Positions 24,850 through 35,516 are shown, numbered from the stretch's first letter. The stretch: 64,000 nucleotides of DNA from Meandrina meandrites (GCA_963693305.1 OY855906.1:32751491-32815490); one strand, 5' to 3'. Notes: generated by a model not told the origin, from the letters alone. Program-made: numbers and translations.

Positions 24850-25043
24850 AGCAAACCCATGGTCGATAGATGGGATGGGAATGCTAGCCCATCGCAGGGT
24901 TACCCCCAGCAGTAAATTTGCTGGTACTCATTTTGACACCTGGGTGAAAAGAGGCACTATGAGAGTAAAGTGTCTTGCCCAAGGGCTCAAATCCGGACCA
25001 TTCGATCCGGTGTCCAGCGCACTAACCATTAGGCCATCCCACC
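24850..25043 (-). mobile_element. tRNA-derived SINE
   Basis: On the minus strand the element begins near 25043 with GGGATGGCCTAATGGTTAG, a good match to a tRNA/pol III A box (TGGCNNARTGG), followed about 45 bp later by GGATTTGAGCC, a degenerate B box. It continues with GGGCAAGACACTTTACTC, a central segment I recall as common in invertebrate SINEs, and with 'GGGGGTAACCCTGCGATGGG'. One frame reads DGLMVSALDTGSNGPDLSPW, a peptide often mispredicted from such SINEs. The exact 3' end is uncertain. Superfamily assignment (for example MetaSINE-like) is not proven here. Confidence 0.75.
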
Positions 25044-25189
25044 TTCCATACTGGTATACACGTATATCTGTCGTAAAAAAATGTTCCATGAGCCGTGAAA
25101 TGTAGATCGCAACATTCAGTCTGGCACTGTTGGCTTTGTACAAAATTGATTTTTTATGTCTAAGTTGTCAACTTGAAAAATTGACTTTT

Positions 25190-25320
25190 GAGTTCGAGAA
25201 AGTCGACTTTGCACTTTGGTTAGCCTACATGTAAATAGCGTACTGGTTAGCCTCTGTTAGCCTGAATAGCACTCCGGTTAACCTAAATTAGCTTAGATTG
25301 CTTGCGGTTAGCTTTTATAT
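25190..25320. repeat. GTTAGC-rich degenerate repeat
   Basis: Seven or so copies of GGTTAGCCT and close variants (GGTTAACCT, GGTTAGCTT) within about 130 bp; related to 21360-21430. Non-coding. Confidence 0.55.
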
Positions 25321-25430
25321 TGGGGTTTGTTCGACTTTTCAACCTGCAACCTGCAAAATATACCTGCCGGTGATTTCACAGGTATTTGCATTCAAATGCG
25401 CCCAAAGTTACATGTATAAGCTCTAACATG

Positions 25431-25462
25431 CAAGCAGGCTCTCCGTGCCGAGAGCCTGCTTG
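25431..25462. repeat. Perfect 13-bp-stem hairpin
   Basis: CAAGCAGGCTCTC, a 6-nt loop, then GAGAGCCTGCTTG. The stem is GC-rich in an AT-rich region and there is no downstream T run. Probably the core of a small foldback repeat. Confidence 0.85.
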
Positions 25463-25764
25463 TAGGCTATATAAGCTCAAGCTTAAAGACCTCTGGCTTA
25501 ATTTACAGATTTCATCGAAAAAACTATCCTTTGCATTGCTTAGCTCATAATTATTACACGCGACAGCTATTAACCACAAGCAAACCGGAGTGAAAGCGAG
25601 CCACAAGCATGCCCCGGCTGCTGGACAAATACACTGTAGACCAAAATCGGCTGTCATCTGCAAATCTAGAGCCTAAAAGTGTTCAATCTTGTTCTTTGCA
25701 TTCCAATTTGTGTAAACGCCAGAATGTTATAATTACCAGTTTAAAAAAGGTTACTACTACTACC

Positions 25765-25905
25765 TTGAAGCATGAGCATTCCGTTGTGACCCTTGTGTAT
25801 CTGCCAAAGGGTGCATTCACAGCAATCACAGGTAGACTCTGTGAAAAGATCAAAGCTTCTCCGGAGAGCTTAAATGCAGCGGCTGAATCACGAAGTCAAT
25901 GTTTA
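25765..25905. repeat. Dispersed repeat, copy 1
   Basis: Shares GCATGAGCATTCC, 'TGTGA..CTT..GTAT' and ATCAAAGCTTCTCCGGAG with 29827-29985 in the same orientation. The plus frame here is open (EHSVVTLVYLPKGAFTAITG and on), but the second copy has stops, so coding status is doubtful. Confidence 0.55.
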
Positions 25906-26965
25906 GGAGGTGAACACAGTAAGATTTGGCTCAAAGGTTGAGAGGAATGATGATCTCTTTCTAAATCGCTGGTTTATAGTCCTGTCGAAATGCGTCGTTG
26001 GAGCTCGCCGTTGGAGAACTCGGAATTGAATCTTTGCCAACCTCGTTCCCAGGCCCTCTTTCCTTTTCCCAAGGGTGGAAAAGGAGAAAGTGCCCACTCT
26101 GGACACGAGTTTTATCAGGATATAATAGTATGCATGAGCTAGCTTATTGCTTTTTTCTTTTGTTGATAGTTGATTGTTCTTCAATGGCATGACATTGCTG
26201 CATTTAAAATTACATGGAAGACTCACTAAATCATGACTGCCAAAGAGAACAGAAAATATAAAATGGGTTCTGTCATTACACTAATCATATTACAATTAAC
26301 CCTCATTACACAATGCATCAGAAAACCTGTCATCGGGTTTTCCACGACTGTAATGAGAAATTTCACTGTTTGTTTGAATTATCAGCAAGGACTTTTAGTT
26401 TCACTTTGTTGAACAGCGGGTTGTTCTGATTCACTTTCTTTAGTCAGGGCTCTCTCTTAGCTCTTTTGCAAGCAAAAACTGTCTCTTTTTTTGATTAAAA
26501 GGCAATTTTGCTTCAGCATGTCATATTTCCACTGACAGTAATTTGAGATCCAGATGAATTTTTTTGTGCAGAATATTGTCAACAGGCTGTTACAGCAAAA
26601 CCTTTCAGGGCTCAAGACTAATGGCAGCCAACTAGCCTCAGTTATCATTGGTTAGTACATGGAGAAGGACACCACTAAATGGAAATCGAGTGACAGAGCT
26701 TCGATCATAACTATGATATAAAACTATCCAATCATTTATATGGGAAATCTGCTTTTTCCTTCTAACTTAAAATCAGCCATAAAATCGGTCACACATAAAG
26801 TTAGGTTAAGACAAATTCTCTAGTTTTATTTTGCTTAATTTCTATGAGGAATATGGGCCAAAAGACAGCAACAAAGTTTCTTTCAGCTCATAAAACAGCT
26901 AACAAGAGCCACATGTGAAAACTGCCCTATAATGCAATGCAAACCTTTGAATAAATTCACATCAT
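25906..26965. other. No gene seen
   Basis: Includes a short stretch near 26038-26100 containing ACCTCGTTCCCAGGCCCTC that resembles a dispersed anthozoan repeat. Otherwise unremarkable. Confidence 0.35.
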
Positions 26966-26969
26966 TTAA

Positions 26970-28899
26970 AGGGCATGTAAACCCTAAAATGCTATTTCTT
27001 TTTGTCATATATTCATTTAGTATATGTACAGTATCACATGTGCCAAATGACGTCACGGGTGGAATCTTTGGTTACCGGAAGCCAAAGGTCTCCCTCTAAA
27101 ACCTTTGAAATAAGCATATGTGCACAGAGTTTCTGTTGCAATATTTTTATTTCTCCATGACGATAAAGCATTGTGCCACTTAGTTTTGTAGTACTTCACA
27201 TCATATAGGGTATCGGGCAAGGGGCAAAGTATGATCAATAGGCATTTGTTGATGAATAAATAAATAAACTAATTAGCGCTTCCTGCTTTGTCAAAGCGTG
27301 CATGTTCTATAAATTTGTTATTGTATGCACTTAAAAAAAGCCCTGTTTGTTTAGCCAATTGATATAAGGAAGAGTTAAAACTAGGGTAACTGTCTTGTCT
27401 TAGCTGTTAGTAAGCAAACCTTTGACGTTTCACCCGCTAATTGATTTTAAATTTATGTGGTCTTATATGTTGACAGTCATATAATAAGCATCTAAGAACT
27501 GCTTTATACGCTGATATTTCATAGCTATGGGTCAATGTTAAATCACTGGTGTTAGGACTGGTTGTAGAATGCAAATCCTCAGGTTTGTTTTGAAAGCTGA
27601 CGTTGGTAAATTATGAACCCTGCTTTTAGCATTATTGAGAGAAGCGCCTTGATGCGGTCACCTACAATAGCGCCTACAGTGCGATACCTTTACGGTGTGT
27701 TATGAAAGCTGTTCCGTGACACTATCTTTCTCAGTTGTTTTATTACAGTTTTTTGTTTTGTTCAGAGAGTAAACTTAGCGTATACACTGTATATGGTGCT
27801 ATCACAAGATTTTCAAGATTTTAATCCAGTTTATAACGTGACAAAATCAGTTACATGATCTTTGGATCTTGTTTACAGAACCTATACATGTAGCACAGTG
27901 ATAGCACAGCCCAGATACTATGTGTGCCAAGAAAACACCAGCAACAAATCGACACAAAAACCAAGCTTCCGAAAGACTATAATGTAGCAAAATCTCCTAC
28001 ATGAAATCTTTAATATTGTAATAGTATAATAAGCACTATTGACAGCCGCAGGAAATCTGACAATGGAAAGAGGCAATTAAAATAAAAGTAAACATACGCG
28101 TGTACATTCCTGTCGCTGCCATGTCCATCTTGCTGCCTGAAAGCCCAGCATTTGATGAACTGTTACTAAGACCTGGGATCCTGATTTCTCATCCTCCACT
28201 TTGTCCGATTTCGGCACAGCAAATGATTTTATATGCGGTCAGCACACACAGAACTTACATATAATTTCTTACCAAGAAATATCGAGATAAAAAACACTTT
28301 GTGTGCCTTTTTTAAGCTATGTGCATTTTTTTGCTTCGTGTGAACATTTCAGATAATCTAGCCTGTGTACAGCCGTCCCGCTCCCCTAAAAAATGCTTGT
28401 TTTTTAGGGGAGCGGGACAGCTGTACACAGTCTAAGATAATATGAAATCTAAGTAAATCGAAACGATCTTTTGCTGTCAACTGGTTCTGACAGCGCCTCC
28501 TTGCTGATCCTTTCCTCAAACTCTACGCGGCTCAAATTGATACAGAATGAAATATACTTAGCCCAGACTCTTCCAAAGGCTCAGCTGAATTATCTACCTC
28601 ACTGCAATCTGAACTTACCACATTTGAATTGCTCTTGTGCGATAAAACATCCTCCCGAACACTGCTACTTGCCCAAGCCGCCATATAAATTCTTATGTGG
28701 AATTCGTGTTACTCAATATTTGGGTTCCACCGCTTACGTCACGAGTGCTTGCTATTGTTTTCACCGGACGTGGATTTTTTGACGAAAATGCCGTTTTTCT
28801 CCTTAACGAAATCGAATTGAGCAAAATGAATGCCAAATTCATTTTCTTCGTTGCTTTTTACATGGATGAGAAAATGTTGTTCTAGCGTTTACATGCCCT
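26970..28899. mobile_element. TTAA-flanked TIR element, 1.93 kb, non-autonomous
   Basis: Ends are AGGGCATGTAAACCCTA on the left and, inverted, AGGGCATGTAAACGCTA on the right. They are flanked by TTAA at 26966-26969 and 28900-28903. A TTAA target duplication with short TIRs is typical of piggyBac-like elements, although piggyBac ends usually begin with C. Only short open frames occur inside (one of 103 codons at 28471-28782, no transposase motif), so it would depend on a transposase in trans. A smaller hairpin is nested at 28357-28436. Confidence 0.7.
28357..28436. mobile_element. Compact hairpin (snap-back) element
   Basis: The arm GTGTACAGCCGTCCCGCTCC (plus CCTA) and its inverted partner with CAGCTGTCCCGCTCC are separated by an 8-nt loop. 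The stem is about 34 bp with 3 mismatches and very GC-rich for the locus. It is nested in the TTAA element. Confidence 0.8.
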
Positions 28900-28903
28900 T
28901 TAA

Positions 28904-29826
28904 GTCGATAGATTGTGTCTCTGGTGATGTCGAATTGAAGAAAAGGCAACGCATGACCTAGACCCCTAGATTATATGGCCTTTAGCCATTTTACGTATGT
29001 GCACACTAAAGAAACGCCTGTTAGCCAGGTTTTCTGTCGAGAACCTGGTTGTCAGATTGAATGAGAGAAACTGTTGTCTGACAATTATTAGTTACATACA
29101 AGCTTGAAAATTCTGGCTAGTAGAAAATTGGTTTTGGCTAGTAAAATCAAAGCTCTCACTAGCCACTGGGCTAGTCATCAAAAAAGTTAGTCTCGAGCCC
29201 TGCCAGTTGGCATGATAAGAACGGATCGTAAGGCCGTCAACCCCCCTTACTATATGCAATGAGATGCAATGAGATGCAATATGCGATCCGTAAGCTCTAC
29301 TCTACGGAGCATAAGAGCCCTTTACGATCCGTACAGATGGAACGAACTGAATATGCCTTTAACAGATCATTACAATGCAGGTGTATTGGACAACCCTCAT
29401 AGTACAGTGTTAAAAATGTTGTTACCATGTTCATTTTGAGGAATTGAATTCAAAGAAGCAAACTGTTAATCAGTATTTGAACATTGCACCACAACATTGC
29501 AGAGTTCCTGTCAAAACAACATACAGTCTGACTATAAATCTCTTTCCATAGTTCAAATAATTATGAAATTCCATGTGTTCACTTTCACATATATGACCTA
29601 GAAAAACAAGAAGCGACCGACTTTTAGAAAGTCTAATATATGACCGATATGACCATATAAGCTTAAGCTTGGGGCCCCAAATGCTGTTTTAGCAACAAAA
29701 GAACAGAAAAGAAACGTATGAAAAGTAACCTCACCCAGGCTATAGTTCCGTTAGGCGGGTAACCCCCATCTTCATGCATCCCAATTAGTGTTAAAACCCC
29801 TAAATGATTTTACGTATGTACTACCT
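28904..29826. other. No gene seen
   Basis: Contains a short inverted pair around CGATCCGTA (29224-29335, CGGATCGTAA against TTACGATCCGTA) and a small stem near 29034-29052. No gene. Confidence 0.4.
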
Positions 29827-29985
29827 TCAGGCATGAGCATTCCATGTGACTCTTGGGTATCCTGCAGGAACAGTACTTCCCACATGTACAGTAAAGCGTG
29901 CTTAAGCAGGTGAAGGCTCTGCGAAAATATCAAAGCTTCTCCGGAGCTAGAGCTTATGCAGGAGTCTGAATTACGAGGTCTATGT
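29827..29985. repeat. Dispersed repeat, copy 2
   Basis: Partner of 25765-25905, same orientation, with an insertion and internal stops in the plus frame. Confidence 0.55.
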
Positions 29986-30212
29986 TCATTCACGTGGCCC
30001 AATCGGAAAAGGATGAGGGGATCGAAAACGGTCGTGTTCGTCGTGCTCATCTTAGCATTGCTGTTTGAAACTTTGCTTGGTGATTGGACGAAAGACGTCA
30101 CGTGAACCTCTGCGGTGGATAAATTATATGCAGGAGATCTGCTTGTGTGAGTCTGTGAGAGAGATGCTCGGCTTCTTGAATCGTAATTTGTTGTCGTTTT
30201 ACTGCAGCATGA

Positions 30213-30392
30213 AAATGGCGCACTGGGTCCAATTCACTATTGCGCCAACTCCACCAAGAGTCTAAGACACTGCTGAACGAGTACGATGTGAAGTGTTTAG
30301 AAGAAAACGTGCACTTGTTCTCTGCGACGTTAAAATATGACTGCCCGGCGCCTGGACAATCCCTGTCCTCCATTTATATGCCAGTGAGGATT
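30213..30392 (+). CDS. Exon-like open segment with strong donor
   Basis: A stop-free plus-strand frame reads LRQLHQESKTLLNEYDVKCL then EENVHLFSATLKYDCPAPGQ SLSSIYMPVRI, and ends at a consensus donor GTAAGT at 30393. It lacks an ATG: an acceptor CTGCAG at 30207 leads into an in-frame TGA at 30210, and the ATG at 30209 opens only an 18-codon frame that overlaps it. It could be the first coding exon of the plus-strand gene whose small exons lie at 34-36 kb, but the donor is phase 0 while those exons are phase 1, so an intermediate exon or a sequencing error would be needed. About 120 bp upstream is GACGTCACGTGA, a CRE/E-box-like site. Confidence 0.3.
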
Positions 30393-30772
30393 GTAAGTGT
30401 TTTTTTTGCGTTATTTTCTTGTTCATTTCAGAAATGAGAAGTGTATTTTCGCCTAGAAAGCCATACATGACAACATTGACAACACACTTGCGAGTGATGA
30501 CAGAGTGACCGACCACAAAATGGTGGCTCATTGAGCTATATGATACAATACATGTACTTACTACAATGTCAATTATTTTAAAAATTGGGGAAATAATCGA
30601 TACAAACGAAATTCCGCAAAAGTTTGCCTGTTGGACGTTTTCACGGTTTGCTCCTAGACTAACGGAAAGCTGCTACATGTACTTGTTTTTTGTACTTTTG
30701 GAATACTGTTGCGTGTTACTAGAAAACACAAAATTAACGAAAGAGATAAATAGGACGTAACAAATCGATAAT

Positions 30773-31066
30773 ACATGTAGTATAATCCAGTAATATTGGA
30801 AATCGATAACAGTAAAAAACGATCGATTTCAATTGAAAACTATCGTCAATGATTAAAAAAAATACTTGTGAGTGCATTGTGCACACGAACAGGTTGGAGA
30901 AGATGAAGCACAACAAGAGATCAACAAGCAAATCAACAAATCAACAAGATCCACTGCTGTGTGCCACTCCCAAGCATTTTTTTTAATCATTGACGATAGT
31001 TTTCAATTAAAATCGATCGTTTTTTACTGTTATCGATTTCCAATATTACTGGATTAATTACTACAT
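30773..31066. mobile_element. Foldback element with 90-bp arms
   Basis: The left arm (about 30773-30871, containing AATCCAGTAATATTGGAAAT) and the right arm (about 30972-31066) are inverted copies with few mismatches. The roughly 100-bp centre is rich in ATCAACAA repeats. The same peptide frame (FFLIIDDSFQLKSIVFYCYR) appears in both arms on opposite strands, confirming the inversion. No transposase; MITE-like. Confidence 0.85.
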
Positions 31067-31194
31067 TAGGGTTACGCATGATTTAAGTCGTATCCTGTAC
31101 ATAATAGACTGTAAGCAGTCTCTTTGTTTTGCTAGCCTGTGACACAGAACACCAAGCACCAAATTGGGAATGAGGCGAGAGGAGCCTCGTCCCC

Positions 31195-31265
31195 AATTTT
31201 CGCTCGGTCATTTGTGATTTCGCTTCACACTCGATGGACTGCGAAAAAATAGGGGCTGCTCGTAG
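31195..31265. repeat. Dispersed repeat 'GCGAAAAAATAGGGGCTGCT'
   Basis: The segment containing TCGATGGACTGCGAAAAAAT and GGGGCTGCTCGTAGTCT recurs in inverted form at 36466-36520. Non-coding. Confidence 0.75.
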
Positions 31266-31448
31266 TCTGAGAGTGTTTCAAATATTTATAGCTGCTATTT
31301 CAATAGAAAATAAACAAGACCTGAAAATAATTACGGCGCTCAAAAATCATGAAAACAACCAGAAGCAATTTGAACTTCTCAATTTGCAAAACTTCGCAAC
31401 TTGCCAACTTCGCTGCACATGAAATTCACCCGTTTTGAAGTTCACAAC

Positions 31449-31557
31449 TTGATTGACAATAGCCTGCATGCAGACGTCTCCATTTCCTTTGCTTCACGCG
31501 GAAAGGGATGTCTGCGTAACGCCCTTCCTAATCGTGTTCCAGTATCCCGCTGTTTCT
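31449..31557. mobile_element. MITE-like repeat, left member of an inverted pair
   Basis: About 108 bp beginning GATTGACAATAGCCTGCATG and ending near ATCCCGCTGTT. Its inverted partner is at 32922-33028 with about 95% identity. The two bracket 1.36 kb containing a degraded Cys-rich exon. Confidence 0.75.
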
Positions 31558-31616
31558 CCAGAATTTGGGGACCGCGCTCTGATTGGTTTCTTAAGGGGGG
31601 AGACTCTTAACTACAG

Positions 31617-31645
31617 ATCTGGAGCAGTTGCTAAGGAATTGCTGA
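31617..31645 (+). CDS. Possible short terminal exon (DLEQLLRNC-stop)
   Basis: Acceptor TTAACTACAG followed by (G)AT and eight more codons to TGA, giving (D)LEQLLRNC. It is almost identical to the minus-strand segment 5260-5288, including the acceptor and stop. Which gene it would end is not visible. Confidence 0.22.
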
Positions 31646-32364
31646 ATACTGTATTTTGAAGCAAGCGATTTTGAAGCTTTTTGTAATGCTAAATGGTGAA
31701 TTTTGTTTGGGGGTACACCTGCTTTGAAATATATAACATTGCGCGTGCGAAACTAGTGCCAGTCCCAAACCGCGCATTAGAATTTAAAATCCCTAAAACT
31801 CCACGGAAACAAGGTAAAGTTCCGATTTCTCTTACGAATCAGAGATAACGTAGCCGTCTTTATAATCTGACGTATGCTTTTATCGTTTACACGAAAAAAG
31901 GAAACGCTACTGATGAAAGTCTGTAAATATGAGTGTATATTAGGCCATAACTCTTATAATAATGCGAATTTCATGAAAACGATACGTCACATTACGCATG
32001 TGCACGTTCTTTATCTATTGACGCTCATTTTAATTTTAAAATCTATCCGCCGTTTGAGCTTTAGGGTTTATTCTGTTCTGGTCACGTGACACGTTAAATA
32101 TGACCGTGACTTGAAACTCTAGGAGGAATCTTCTATAGAACAAACTCATGCAAAAAGCTTATCTGTAGGAGGTTCTGTTTCCAAAATATAGCAATTAGAA
32201 ACCTGCCTTAGAGACAAATTGGTAGTTAAGAGTCACCCCCCTTAACAGTAGGCATTGTTAGAATCAACTCTGATTGGCTATCATGACGAAACACTTAAGA
32301 TAATTTATGCGGTTAAGATAAAGCGCGGTTTTCTATTGACAGATCAAAACATGTCGACCAAAGT

Positions 32365-32658
32365 ATGAATGATTGTGTGCTGTGTTTTTCACCGATCGTG
32401 AACCACAACGACAAAAATCTCATTCAAGGTCGTGGACTGTTTAAAGTTTTCGAAGAAATCAGTTCTCTTCAGTTTGTTGTCTGGTTTGTTGTTCATTCTA
32501 GTTTGCCTTGTATATGTAAATCGTGTGTTGCAAAGCTTCGGAAGTGACGAGGACTTCATGATAACTTGAAGAAAATTGGCGAGGAACTTTTTAATGATTA
32601 CAGTTCGAAACCTTCAAGGCAGGGCTCACAGTTAAGAAGGAGTTCCAAGAGAGTGTAG
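32365..32658 (+). pseudogene. Broken Cys-rich exon (CxxC ... CxxC, then coiled basic tail)
   Basis: An ATG-started frame reads MNDCVLCFSPIVNHNDKNLI and continues to SLPCICKSCVAKLRK, giving paired CxxC motifs of a zinc-binding type about 50 residues apart. A TGA at 32545 interrupts, but the same frame resumes with RGLHDNLKKIGEELFNDYSS and runs to a second stop near 32658. A further in-frame-like fragment VEVTILWP occurs near 32849. This resembles the N-terminal exon of an uncharacterised Cys-rich cnidarian protein family, now disrupted. Family assignment is tentative. Confidence 0.4.
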
Positions 32659-32921
32659 ATTAATCGCTATCGGTTTCGCCGGATAAGCGAATTCTTCTCG
32701 ACGAAGCGGTTTCTTGGTCGTCAGACAGTCTTACATCGCCACTCACATCTACTCCCGCGAACACTGCTCATCCTGTCATGACAGTTCCATTTCTCCCGTT
32801 AGACCGGTAATTTTGGAGCGATCAGATGAAAAGATCGTTTTAAAACTCTGGTAGAAGTTACAATTCTATGGCCTTGCAACAAAAACAACAACACCATAAT
32901 TTATGCGAAATTCAAAACCCG

Positions 32922-33028
32922 AACAGCGGGATACTGGAACACGATTAGGAAAGGCATTACGCAGACGTCCCTTTCCGCGAGAAGCAAAGGAAATGGAGAC
33001 GTCTGCATGCAGGCTAGATTGACAATTG
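32922..33028. mobile_element. MITE-like repeat, right member of an inverted pair
   Basis: Inverted copy of 31449-31557, from AACAGCGGGATACTGGAAC to the AGGCTAGATTGACAATTG end. Confidence 0.75.
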
Positions 33029-34213
33029 CATAATGAAATTCCCAAGTTGGAAGGGAACTTCGGAAAAATTTCAAACCAACTTTGGAAACCGTTTGTCAAA
33101 GGTTTTGTGAAACGCACTGTAAAAGTATGAGGTTTTGTTATTTGTTTGTTTGCCTTATTTCACTTTCAATAAGATGATGAAACGTGTAGGAGGTGTTAGC
33201 AGACAACAGCCCTTCACAACCATCACAAAAATGCATTCTGCACTAAAAACTAAAACCTTCCTGAAAGTGACAAGTTTTTATATCTACATTAGTTCATTAA
33301 TAGCCTGTGTTGTTTGTTCGAATAATGACATCATACACTGTAGTTGAGAATATGCAAGGAAGTACCACCCATCACTTTTTCCCAAGAATTGTTATCCCAG
33401 GGGGTGTGGGGTGGACTTGGGTATCTTAATGATGGGGAGGTACATGCAGAATGAAGGAATTGTGCACTTTTACACACGTACATGTAGGATCCTCAGGGCC
33501 TCCAGGAAATGCGCTACTGAACAGTGAATTACAAAATTTAGCCTTTCACCTGGAGTGAAGTAAGACAATGATGAAAATTCCTGTTGAGCCCAGGTTTAGT
33601 ACCCAGAAATACAAGTTTATTACCTTAAACCTTAAAAGTAATGGAGAAAACAAAGTCACTTTGTCATGTTATGGGGCATCCGAGTGCTTGGTATGGAGAA
33701 ATTGACATGTTGGTTTGCAATGCCCTCAAACCAGGTAATAACTGAATTTTATGCCATCATGTTGAAGGTTTGACCACTAAGCATTGTGCCACTGTCCTCA
33801 TTTGCAAATGCGCCCAAATTTCATACAACACTTGTAAGGCAAAAATATCAAATAAGGTAATTTGTGACACAATATGTATAAGCACGACAGTCTGCTTGAG
33901 TTAGTACTGTTTTGAAGTCATCGGTCACCAAGCCTAGGAACTCTGAGTGAGCTATCCGTGAGGGACTTGGATGCTTAAAGTATAGACTTTAAAGTTTGAA
34001 TTCATGGCGAAAAGCAGTGGAATGAAGTAAAGATTTCTTGGATACTTCTTTATACTTGATACAGATTCCAATACTGTAAAAATCCTCTAGGCCATATAGA
34101 CACTTGAAAAAACAACTCTTCTAAGGTGATTGTACACATTGTGTTCCTGTACATGTACAAATCAACACTGTTACTTACTTTTTCTATGACCATGATTACT
34201 CTTTCTTTCAGAT
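33029..34213. other. No gene seen; possible intron
   Basis: AT-rich, no supported open frame. May be intron of the plus-strand gene if 30213-30392 and 34214-34243 belong together. Confidence 0.35.
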
Positions 34214-34243
34214 GACTGCCAAGTTGCTGTCATATCTGAGGGT
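34214..34243 (+). CDS. Probable 30-nt microexon
   Basis: A strong pyrimidine tract and CAG (TCTTTCTTTCAG) precede 30 nt reading in phase 1 (D)DCQVAVISE(G), with donor GTACGA. It starts and ends in phase 1, as do the microexons at 35496 and 35811, so all can be joined or skipped in frame. Acidic/Cys-containing peptide of unknown function. Confidence 0.42.
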
Positions 34244-34379
34244 ACGAAATTACATCTTTTTTGCTTAGTTTGATGCCTGTTTGACTTATGTTAAGTCTGA
34301 AAGTCTGTGAAATTATGATCCTTGCGTTGATTCTACTAACTTAAACAGGTCATTGTAATCTGTTGGTATTCAGTGAGTA

Positions 34380-35263
34380 CAGTGGGACCCCGTTAATATG
34401 GACACCAAGTTGGATATGCCAAAGTGTCCGTATTATTGGGTTGTCTGTATTAAGCGGGCTGTCAGATAAAAAGTCACGGACACATGTTTTATTGATACAA
34501 AGACTAAGGCACACATTTTTACTGCAACAAAACGTAGTTTAAATTGTACTGTAACTGTAACCTTATGGTCATATATTATACTCTTGGACTAAAATTTATT
34601 TAATTTTATTGTACTGTTCTTGAAATGACTTGAATGAGTCCGTGCCTTAACATTGTACACCCAATAAAACAGACATTTCAACAGCATAAAAACATTGTGA
34701 AGTTTCTTCTATAACTGTAACAAGTTTAAACTATGGAAACCTTATTCTCATCTTCTCATACTCTCCCCGGTACTCTCGGACTAAATTAAAATTACTTAAC
34801 TGTTCTTGAAACTCAACAAAGGACACATTTGAAAATGTCTGTGACTTTACTTTGCACTGATGCTTTTAGTTTGCAACTTAACCAGGTGGACTGAATATTA
34901 GACATGTAACCTTTGAAAGGTTATTCGCCTTTTCAGTTAGGTTTCCACTGGTGAGATATTCAGTCACGTCGTCCAACTTGTCATCATTCTCAGTGACTTG
35001 ACTTTCGGACTTTCTCCAATTAGCTTATAATCGTGTATGACAATGACAATAGACAGTGTACAAATAAACAGCCTCTGTAAAGTGGGGTTAAAGAGTTTTT
35101 CAATCGGGACACAGAAAAGTGCCCATTGTCCGTATTAACGAGTGCCTGTAATAAGCGGGTTACTTTTAGAAAAATATATGAGCATTTCGATGGGACGAAC
35201 GAAACTGTCTGTAATATTGGGGAGTCCGTATTAAGCAGGTGTCCGTAGAGCGGGGTTCCACTG
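34380..35263. mobile_element. pogo/Tigger-like (Tc1/mariner) non-autonomous element, 884 bp
   Basis: Ends are CAGTGGGACCCCGTTAATAT and, inverted, CAGTGGAACCCCGCTCTACG, both followed by GGACACC. The element is flanked by TA at 34378-34379 and 35264-35265. CAGTGG.ACC ends with TA duplication are characteristic of pogo/Tigger elements. Subterminal 'GTCCGTATTAAGCGGG' motifs repeat near both ends (34425-34460, 35120-35160, 35220-35235). No transposase frame, so it is an internally deleted or MITE form. It sits in the intron between the microexons at 34214 and 35496. Confidence 0.82.
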
Positions 35264-35495
35264 TAATCAGTTGAACAAACATCGAGTGTTCCCCTTTAGT
35301 GTATAAACTTATAAACTTTGCCAAACTCTTTAGTGTTTGCATCACGGAGTACTGAGTGTCATTTTGTGGGTTACTAGTGTATTGTTTTGACGGAAAATAA
35401 CCGTTCGATTTCTTAAGAATACCGCTGTTAATGCCCTTCAGATAAATTGAATAATCGTGATAGGGTACTAAATTATGGCTCATTTTCTTTTGCAG

Positions 35496-35516
35496 ACTCT
35501 GACGATGAAGACTGTG
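35496..35516 (+). CDS. 21-nt microexon, copy 1 (acidic DSDDEDCG)
   Basis: CATTTTCTTTTGCAG precedes ACTCTGACGATGAAGACTGTG and the donor GTAAGTTT follows. In phase 1 it encodes (D/G)SDDEDC(G), a strongly acidic insert. The exon is phase-symmetric with a length multiple of 3, so inclusion, skipping or double inclusion all keep the frame. Microexons of this kind are usually included in a tissue-specific way, mostly in neurons, in animals; here that is inference. The gene is not identified. Confidence 0.55.

Noticed and set aside
24980..25043. Genuine tRNA gene
   Set aside because: A-box and B-box-like sequences are present but the cloverleaf is not complete and a SINE body follows.
24928..25143. 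71-codon minus-strand ORF GLMVSALDTGSNG
   Set aside because: A well-known false protein produced by translating a tRNA-derived SINE.
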